Assembly: GCA_037975125.1 (NCBI GenBank)
Contig: CM075853.1
Location: forward strand, 94,778,543 to 94,842,542
DNA from: Latrodectus hesperus
Lineage: Eukaryota; Arthropoda; Arachnida; Araneae; Theridiidae
Length of the DNA stretch: 64,000 bases
Reading direction: 5' to 3'
The translations under genes were made by a program, and so were the position numbers. Positions 15,001 through 24,300 of the stretch are shown here, in pieces. Numbering within the stretch: the stretch's first letter is position 1; the number at the start of each line of letters is the position of its first letter. Under the pieces are notes generated by a model, which made no database searches, had not been told where the DNA came from, and saw only the letters and a program-made list of their open reading frames with translations.

Positions 15001-18000
15001 GTGTTTTCGACCGAAAAGGTTTGAAACGAGTTCTGCTCGCGTAGTTAAATTTTTCCCCAATGCGCGCTGACGAGCTGAGCTCGTTCGCCAATATTATTTT
15101 GCATTGATAATGTTACAAACGAATCCTACTCGCATATTTAGTTAGTTTTACTGTCTACAGATAACGGATTCCATGAATTTCTTTTCATAATGATTGAAGT
15201 TGTTTATATTTTTACATTGTTGTTTGTATAGCCATTTTGGCGTGGTATTTTGAGTGTTTATAAAGAAAAATGGCTCAAAAGCGAAAGTTAAATGATATTG
15301 ATTATGACGATGATTATGATTGTGATACAGAAAGCTTATCTAGTTTTGAATCTGATGACGACTTTGTTCATAATATATCAACATTAGTTGTATTTATTTA
15401 GACTTTTCAATTTAATATTTGTATAAACTTGCATTTATATTTAACGATTATTATTTATAAAATTGGTTATTATCATTTATAATTTACTATTTACAAATTA
15501 TCATTTATTAATTATTTTAAAGTACTTAAAAACTGGTATTTATGTATTAAAAGTACTTTAAGAATTTTATAAAACGCGCGAGGTGAGCTATCCACCCCAT
15601 CGCCACAGAAGGGTGACATTTTCGGAAGAACGGCGGAGGAAAACAGCTGCGAATTTCGACTGCTGTTAAGTCGCAGAACAGCGCGAATTAAGTAAGCGAA
15701 AACTGCTACTTTCCCTAACCGCTAAAGGGTTAAGTCACACAAGCTATTTTTTGTGTGCCTGAAATAATTCATTTGCTTAAAAAATTGTATCACTTTAGAA
15801 TTGAAATTTTTAGAACCATATGTATAATTCTGAAATTATATTGAAGACTATTTTGATTCTACTGAAAATACTTTTAATTTACTATCAACAAGACTAAGTT
15901 AGTACTTAAAGAAAGTAGCTAATTTTCATTTATTTTGCTCTAAGTACCAAACCACTTCTTTTATGATGTAAACCTCTTTAAAATGGAGGTTTCTGTAAAA
16001 AAATAATAATAATAATTTTAAAAAATTGATCAATCATGAACTAAACAGTTTATTGACTTTCACATCTCAACTATAAATACAAGTAAAATAATAATTAGTA
16101 AAAGTCTATTTGGTTCTGATATATTTGTAAGATTTCAGTATTTATATTTATAGTTGGACAAAAACAGATCAAGAGACAGCCAAAGCAGGAAAATGTAGAG
16201 CTTAATTTTAATGAATAAATAAATTATTGATTTGAATGTGCTTGAAAAATTTAAGAAATGAAAAATTTAATAATCTAACATTTATTACCAAGTTAAGAGC
16301 ATAATGTCATGGATCTTCATAAAAACAAAAATTATATTTCTCTATTATTTACAAACTAAATAAGAAAGGCTTAGAGTTTGTAGTTCAGTTTTTTGTTAAC
16401 ATTATTATCAATTTTATATATATGAATGTGAATCATTCTATTAAATAATTTTGAATAGTTAAAGAAGGAATGTACCTGAAATAGAGATAGGTAATGGTTG
16501 AGTAATTTAAAAAGAATTTGAAAGCAAATAGAAGGAAGACTTGAAATGTTTTTTAATTAAACAATAGTAATAAGAAATTAATGATTTAAACTTTATGTAA
16601 GTAATATTTGTATTTTGTTTTAATTTCTATTTTCACAATGTTACTCAAGTATTCTTATTTAAAAATAAATTGTGTTTATACATATTTTGAATGTGTCATA
16701 GAATAGTAAAAAGTTCTTTATAAACATCTTATTATTACATACAAAATATAAAAAATTTGAAAATATAAATGAAATAGTTTCACCTGTTGCTCTGCATTCA
16801 TTGAAATGCTCTTGATATCATCGATAATTTTAAATCTTATTTAAATTAAAATATTCATATTAACTTATCTTTTTATATTTAAAAAATATTATAGAAAATA
16901 TGTACATTATTAGAAATATATTTTGTTAAAAATTTAAGACTATATTTATCCATTATGTATGTCTGTCACACACACACAATCTTCAAGAAAAATCTAATAG
17001 GACTCTTAAAAAACTTCTTGAATTTGCCTTTTCAGAATATAACCTGACATGAGTTTTCTTAATTATATTCTTCATATCTTATCCTTTTTATTTTATTCAT
17101 GTAAACATTTGTTGCTAGAAGTAAAAATAATGCTATGCTTCTAGATCCTGATGAACCTCATTTTGTATGGAATCACTTACCTGATGTTGATGGTAAAGCT
17201 GGTGTACGTGTTACCTGGGTACCAGCTGTTGAAGGACATCCAGGAAGCTTCTTCTTTGTCAAATATAAAAAGAAGGGTAAGTATTTGCATTTCTTTTTCA
17301 TTTTCACTTTGTTTATAAGCACAGTTTGAATTTTAATTTTGACATAAGTAATTTCTACGGGAGAAAATAGAACCATTTTTGTATTCATAATGCAATTTGA
17401 GAATGATATAGATGTAGTGTTTTCTTCCAGATTATAATTTTATTCTGTTTAATATATATTTATCAGAATTTACATACTATTTATCAGTGTTTACATATTG
17501 CAAATACTTCATTAGATTAATATGGTATTAAGCTTTTATTATATTTTATTGCTGCTTTTTAATAACTATACAGTTTTTTTGCCTTTTGTAAAAATCAAAC
17601 ACTTAACAGACGAGAACTTTCGATTTCGTTATGTGCGGATGTAAGAGACACAAAAGGCGTAGTAGAAGTGTGTCGGAGCGAGAGGAACGGTGGGGTGTGT
17701 AAAGACGAGTGGCTGCGGAGTTACTGCTTCCAGGCAATGGAAAATACATGTGTTTCGAATGATGTAAAAAGAACCATCTAAATTTATGTTTGTGTCTGTA
17801 ATTAATGTCATGTTTGTTAATGTAAATTAAATCTGTCGTAAAAAAAGAAGATATTTTGGGTATTATTGAACGATCCCGGAAACGACAGGTTCGTGAAACA
17901 ATCACATTGGCGCATGTGTTCCGGATTAATACAAAATTATGGGATGCTAATGATGAAAAAGTGTCTACAAAGTAGTTAGTCTGTATATTTTGATTGAATC

Positions 18001-18274
18001 TCATTCCATTTAGAGCCAATATTTGTTTTAATTATATATGATTTTAGGGAACTTTTAGAATTTTCTTAAATTTCTTTGTAGGGTTTTGTTTACGAAGTAA
18101 ATGTAATAAATTAATAAAAATTGATTAAATATTTGAATTATCAAGATAAAAATAAATATGTATAATGTTTAATTTAATTGAGAAAATATTTCAGGTTTGA
18201 TATTGGTTTCGAAATATTATTGGTTATTGATATTTGTTCATAATTATCCAGAAAAGTTTTTTTTCCTCTAACTG

Positions 18275-18340
<66 letters not shown>

Positions 18341-21300
18341 ATTTATTAAGAAAAAAATATTTTTGGAATAATCTGTTGTGTTTTGCATGAAATTAAAATG
18401 CGTGAATTAGAATTTAAAAAAAAGGGAAGATGAGAGCAATTTAGAAAGCACTGTCGAATATGGGTGAAATAAATTAGGAAACACATTTCTAGATTATTTA
18501 AATATAATGAAAGGGGTAATTTTAGATCCCCCAGAACGAGCAGAAGAATGGCCTTCCTTTTTCCATCATACCGAAAGGATGTTCAAGCTTTATGAAGTAC
18601 CTGAACAGTATGAAGGGAAAATTATTTTACAGTGTTTAAAGGGTCGTGCTTTTCTCCTGCAATCAGCTGTCTGCTCAGAAGAATGGCATGAGCAAGCTTT
18701 GATCACCCCTAGAGTTTTCAGTTTGTTGAAAGAACAAAGAAGAAAATATCTCAGAGAGGAAATAAAAAATATCCACGGGAAAGAAATAGTTTCGAATACT
18801 TTCAATGTGGAGGGAAGGAAAATAGAAGCTCACAAGGAAATAAAAGCAAATCAAGGAACACTTGATTTAGAAAATTCTGAAGTAAAGGTTTCAACTACTC
18901 CAGTGGAAAATAACTTGTTAAACGAAGAAATAGTCGCTATTAAGGATGAGGAAAATAATACTCCAATTTCGCAAGCAAAGATATTAAGAAATGAGCAGTT
19001 GTCCTGTGCTGCTACATTAAATCAGTGTTTTAAAGATGCCAGACAGCGTAAGAACAATTACTGGCTGGAATCAGATTTATTGTGCCACACAAGCAATGTG
19101 GCAGGACAGAAATGTGTACAGCTTGTAGTTCCTGATTGCAGGAGAAAAGAAATTTTAAAATTAGCTCACAAAACACCGACAGGAGGAATCTTGCCTCTAG
19201 AAAAACCAAGGAAAGGATTGCTATATCTTTTTGCTGGGAAGGTATGCCAAGAGATGTAAAACGTTGGTGTGAATCTTGCCATGATTGTCAGTTGCGGAGG
19301 AAAACCAAACTGAAAAACAGAGGACCTATAGAAGCTGTTGGTAGACCAGAACTACCCTTTCAAGTAGTGAATGCTGACATTTTAGGGCCTATTGAACCTA
19401 AATCTTCTAGGGGACATCAGTATGTATTGTGTGTTATGGATCAGCACAGTCGGTGGCCAGAGGCAATTCCTATTTAATCTTTGACTGCAAAAGTGACGTG
19501 CGATGCCTTTATGGAAATTTTTTTGCAAAGAAAGATGGAACGATTCAACTATGTGTCGATTATTGAGGACTAAGTTCTGAGTCTAAAATAGCTCCATTTC
19601 CAATGCAAAATTCAGAAGAATTACGATTCAAAGCTGGTGCGGCAAAGTATCTATCAACTCTAGACATCCTTAAAGGTTATTGGGAAATTCCATTGGATTA
19701 AGATAGTCGAGAACTAACAAGTTTCGTTTCACCTAAGGGACAGTATCAATGGAAAGTAATGCCATTTGGACTTGCAGGTGCTCCAGCTAATTTTCAGAAA
19801 ATTATGAATCAGATCCTAAGACCTCATAATGATTTTGTTGAAAGTTTCCTGGATGATATAATTTATTCATCTAGTTGGGAAGAACATTTGAACCATCTAA
19901 GAACGGTTTTGAAAACATTAAAACAGTGCAATTTTAGCGCAAATTTAGCAAAATGTACATTTGCTCAATCGAAGGTAAAATACTTAGGTCATGTAGTTGG
20001 ATTAGGAGAGCATGGGCCTGATCCGGATAAAATTGCAGCTATCAAAAACTTCAAGAACAAATCGTCAAGAACAAAGAAAGTTTTAAGATCGATATTAGGA
20101 CTGTTTAACTATTATAGGGAATATGTGCCTCATTATGCGATTATTGCTAAGCCATTAACAGACCTGACCAGAAAATCTGTACCAAATGATATCCCTTGGT
20201 CTGAAGAGACAGAAAGGGCTTTCATCTCATTGAAAGATAGCTTATGTGCTGTCACTTCATTGTCAACCCCTGATTTAAATAAGCAATTTGAACTCCACAC
20301 AGATGCTTTGGTTATTGGCATTGGAGCATGTTTAATGCAGAGAGACACAAATGGAAATCCTAAGCCTATAACCTTCGCCAGTCAGAAATTAACTCTAGCG
20401 CAGACTAAATAGAGTACCATTGAATAAGAAGCATATGCTGTGATATAGGCTCTTGGTAAGTTTGAAGTATGGACTTACGGAATTTCCATAAATTTATTCA
20501 CAGATCACAATCCTCTGAAATATCTTACGGAAAGCATCCCGAAGAATGCCAGATTACAGAGATGGTCATTGGCTCTCTCTTGCTATCAGGTCACAATAGC
20601 TCATAAGCCCCGTAATAATAATAATGTTATCGCAGATACCTTATCAAAGGTTTATGAGGATGATTATTTTTTTATTTCTTTTATTGTGAATCTAGTAAGA
20701 AATAGTAAAATATTTCTGATATATCATAATATTTATATTTAACTTTATATAATATAGTGTAGTTATTTTTATTTGTTTATGGTTGTTAATTTTCATAAGG
20801 TTTGTGTGAATAATATTTGCATAATTGTTTTTTATGTTATTATTGATTCTTATTTTCTTACATTATAATATTGTGTTGTAATAAATATAATGAAGACCTC
20901 AAAATAATGGGAGGTCTTCATTATATTTATTACAACCGATTAGTCAACCGATGGAGGGCTGTTGCGGCTAATAGAGTCAGCTGGAAGAAGATCAGCGAGT
21001 CAGCCTTGGCCTGCAATAGGCTGTTGAGCTTGTGAAGAAGAAGAAGAATAAATATAATGGATATAGCGGTAGTATAGGCTAGTTTTCCTTTAAAGAGAAT
21101 ATGAAAGAAAAAGTGTAAGCTGAAGCATGTCAGCAAACAGGTTAAGCATTAAGTTACATTTAGAACTTTGGTATCGTTTGGCTCTTGATGGAATGGTGAT
21201 GAAAGGTAAAAGAAACATTCTTCGTAGGATTAGTAAAAGGATTCTTCGTAGTTTCCATTTGTGGGACAAAGTCCAACAATGAAAACTGGAGGGAAGGTGT

Positions 21301-24300
21301 CAAAATCAAACACTTAACAGACAAGAACTTTTGATTTCGTTATGTGCGGATGTAAGAGACACAAGAGGCGTAGTAGGAGTATGTTGGAATGAGAGGAACA
21401 ATGGGGGTGTGTAAAGATGAGTGGTAGCGGAGGTACCGCTTCCAGGCAATAGAAAATACATGTGTTCCGAATTATGTAAAAAGAACCATCTTACTTTATG
21501 TTTGTGTCTGTAATTAATGTTTGTTAATGTAAAATAAATCTGTCATATAAAAAAGAAGATATTTTGGGTATTACTAAACGATCCTGGAAACGACAGGTTC
21601 GTGAAACAATCACACCTTTGTTTGTGTATTTCAGATGTACCTACACTGATAAATGTTATAGTTTTTAAATTACACATTCTAAAACTAAATTTCAAAACTA
21701 TAACATTTATTTTGCCTATTTTCTGTTATGATATTTAATTTCTGATTTTTAGTAATGCGGTTTCCCATATTATATAGCATGTCTTGGTTCATTATTACTG
21801 TTATTTCTGGAAACATAGCTTGAGTGTTTATATATAAATTATCAACCTTATGAAAGTTAAAAGATATTTCATATTGTGCCATTTTACCAATCATGAAAAT
21901 GTCTTCCACAGAATTTTACTGTATGCGGTGTTTATTCAAACATAGTATTTTGTGCAATCTTAAATTGTTAAGCTATTTTCTTCAAGTGTGTGCTTACCAG
22001 AGTGTTGCTTTTTTTCCAGGAAGTAGAAATATTTAAAATAATTCCTTTAATATGGATTTAATTTTTTGTTTAATAGATGATCCTAATTGGGAAAGTACTC
22101 AACCTGAGGAGAACCAGGATTCTATTCTTGTGACTGGCTTGGAATTGGGCTCGCTTTATGAGATGCAAGTGGTCGCAGTTGATGGAGAATTTCAAACACC
22201 AAGCAAAATTGAGGAATTTGAAACTGGGGGAATGGGTAAATATTTAAAATTTATAAACAATGATTTTGCAGTAGTGGGAAGTGACCTTATAACAAATTAT
22301 GTTCCTTCTTACAACAAATTTTTTTCTTCTTAGCTGCTGTTCAAGCACCAGAATCAAGTGAGAATTTTGCAACAGCTGCTTGGTTCATAGGGATGATGTG
22401 TGCTATAGCTTTATTACTTCTTTTACTTATCATCATTTGCCTCATTAAAAGAAATCGGGGTGGAAAGTATTCTGTCCATGAAAAAGAAGCTGCTCAAGGT
22501 CGGGATCTGGAGTATGCAGATGATGGAGGATTCAATGAATATACCAAAGCGTAAGTCTGCTTTTGATATTTATCAATATGTAAAAATGTGATTTCTGATC
22601 GATACTAAATTATATCCTGTACTGTTGTAATGTAATATTTCCTTGTACAATTTACAAAATAAAATAACTGAATTAGGAAGATTTATTTATTATAAGAAAA
22701 TTTTATTGCGTGCTCATATTAGTACAAATACAACAATGTATCTGTTTAATGTATTTTATTTATTATCTACTTTCCATTTTTGTTAACATTCCTGGAACTG
22801 GTCTTTTGATTTTGCGATATTTCATACAAACTGTATTAGTAAAAATTTTTCATAAATAAGTGCTGTAATATTTTCATTGAATTACAGCTTGATATTAAAA
22901 TAAGAGTAACATTTCAATTATGTAAATGAGACGATGTAATTACTAACAAATAAAATAAGGATCATTCTAGTATATTAATATTAGTCATAGGAGTTCACTT
23001 TGATGGTTTGTTTGCTTTATGATTAAACTATAGTGCTTATTAAGTTTCTTTTATGTTAATAACATTGCAGAATTATTTAATATTCATTTTTGTTTAATTT
23101 ACACATTTTCTGTGTTGTAGTTGTTGTTGTGTGCTAGGTAGGCTGGCAACATGGGGTGCACTGCTCCATTTTTCCTACTGAACCATATTTTGGTGTCTAG
23201 TTTATAGGGTAGGCAACCATTCACACCTCATTCATACAAGGAAAGGACAAAGACAAGATAGATAGAGAGAGAAAGTACATCCATGCCCGAATCGAGATTT
23301 GAACCTAGTACCTCCTTATCCGCAGTCAGGCATGCTGACCACTAGACAAGTTGGGCGGCTACACATTTTCTAAATTCATTATTTGTTAATTAAATTTATA
23401 CATTTTAGAAAAATTTTATTTATAGCTTCCAAATTTACTGTACAATTTTTCGGAATAGTATTCTAATCTTAGACACTGTGCAGATATAGCTTAACAGCTG
23501 AAAACTGTTGAAAGGCATTTAAAAAATTAGTGCTAAATACCTTCAGAAGACATTCTTGCACAGAATGAACTGTATTCATATGTTGTCAAGAAAAAAAGTT
23601 GGGAAACTCCCAAGATGCTCATGCAAAAAAGCAAAATTCATGTTCCTTTGTTAAACATTTACTGGGATTGAACAAGTATCTTCTATTCCAGTGAGTGCAA
23701 TCCTGCCACTGGGTCATTGTAGTCCTAGAGCTCTAATGTTGTTGAAATTAAATGTTGGTACAAGTAAAATATCAGTTTTGGTTAGCCATAACTTTGCTAC
23801 TTATTCTATAATAAGTCTTATCATTGAATTACTTATATAATGAATTACTTTTATAAGTTGTTGTTTCTAATAATTCAGACATCTAGTTGCAGTTAGATTA
23901 GATCCATGATACAGTGAATCATAGCGAAGTTGAGCACCAGGAATGAACTTGGCTAGACAGATCTGCCAGAGCGAACCCCAAACAATCCAGGATGAGATCA
24001 GGGGAAGCAGGCTTCAGATTGCATCTTATGCACAATGAAAGGACCTTGCATCCAGATTTGAATATTTAGCTTTTCAGGTGCCCACTAATATCTCTTGAGA
24101 CAGCTGCTTGATCATGTCTGTTACCTTTGAATTCTAATGTGTCCTGGGGTCTTCATGCTGAACCAGGGATAGGTGGAAAGGCTGAGCAAGACTTGCCTGC
24201 CTTCTTTTATTTATATCAGTTATAATGGTACTTTTTTTCTCCACAAATCACTTTTGCTTATAGTTTTTCAGAGATTTTTTTATTAAATTCACAGTTGTGA

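Larger units (their letters stand above)
14921..15729 (+). mobile_element. Defective piggyBac-like DNA transposon (809 bp)
   Basis: Both ends are flanked by TTAA (14917-14920 and 15730-15733), the target duplicated by piggyBac elements. The ends are inverted: CCCTTT at the left and AAAGGG at the right, with TGATGGTTA/TAACCGCTA as an imperfect continuation. The interior keeps a 43-codon frame (15270-15401) resembling the acidic N-terminus of a piggyBac transposase; the rest of the transposase is missing. The left subterminal 200 bp carries a 44-bp-periodic array of CGAG-N5-CTCG palindromes. It is GC-richer than the intron around it. Class assignment follows from TTAA plus CCC-type ends; the transposase evidence is weak on its own. 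Confidence 0.8.
13905..17144 (+). other. Nrg intron with piggyBac-like insertion
   Basis: About 3.2 kb of intron. Apart from the GC-rich element at 14921-15729 it is AT-rich and shows no coding signal. Confidence 0.85.
20656..21297 (+). other. LTR element 3' untranslated region with LINE insertion
   Basis: AT-rich segment between RNase H and the 3' LTR. It contains the LINE-derived insertion at 20893-21046 and ends in the polypurine tract. Nothing coding of its own was recognised. Confidence 0.7.
17587..21614 (+). mobile_element. Ty3/gypsy-type LTR retrotransposon, complete ends, decayed interior
   Basis: LTRs of 320 and 317 bp (17587-17906 and 21298-21614) start TG and end CA, and the element is flanked by a perfect 5-bp duplication CCTTT (17582-17586, 21615-21619). 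A primer-binding-site-like TTGGCGC directly follows the 5' LTR and a polypurine tract precedes the 3' LTR. Inside, in order: gag-like frame, integrase zinc-binding and partial core, reverse transcriptase, RNase H. All show stops, frameshifts or deletions; no protease was recognised. By eye about 30 substitutions separate the LTRs, mostly transitions, so the insertion is not young. The integrase-before-RT order is unusual for Ty3/gypsy but is known in Gmr1-like elements; deletion or recombination is the alternative explanation. It sits in the same orientation as Nrg. Confidence 0.93.
17277..22076 (+). other. Nrg intron with LTR retroelement
   Basis: 4.8 kb, of which 17587-21614 is the LTR element. 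The remaining flanks (17277-17586 and 21620-22076) are AT-rich intron with nothing else seen. Confidence 0.85.

Noticed and set aside
17603..18019. 138-codon minus-strand frame
   Set aside because: Lies across the 5' LTR and leader of the retroelement; no domain, and the LTR explanation is complete.
23900..24010. Possible 5S-like segment (gcgaagttgagcacc)
   Set aside because: Only about 15 bp resemble 5S box A; no box C follows.
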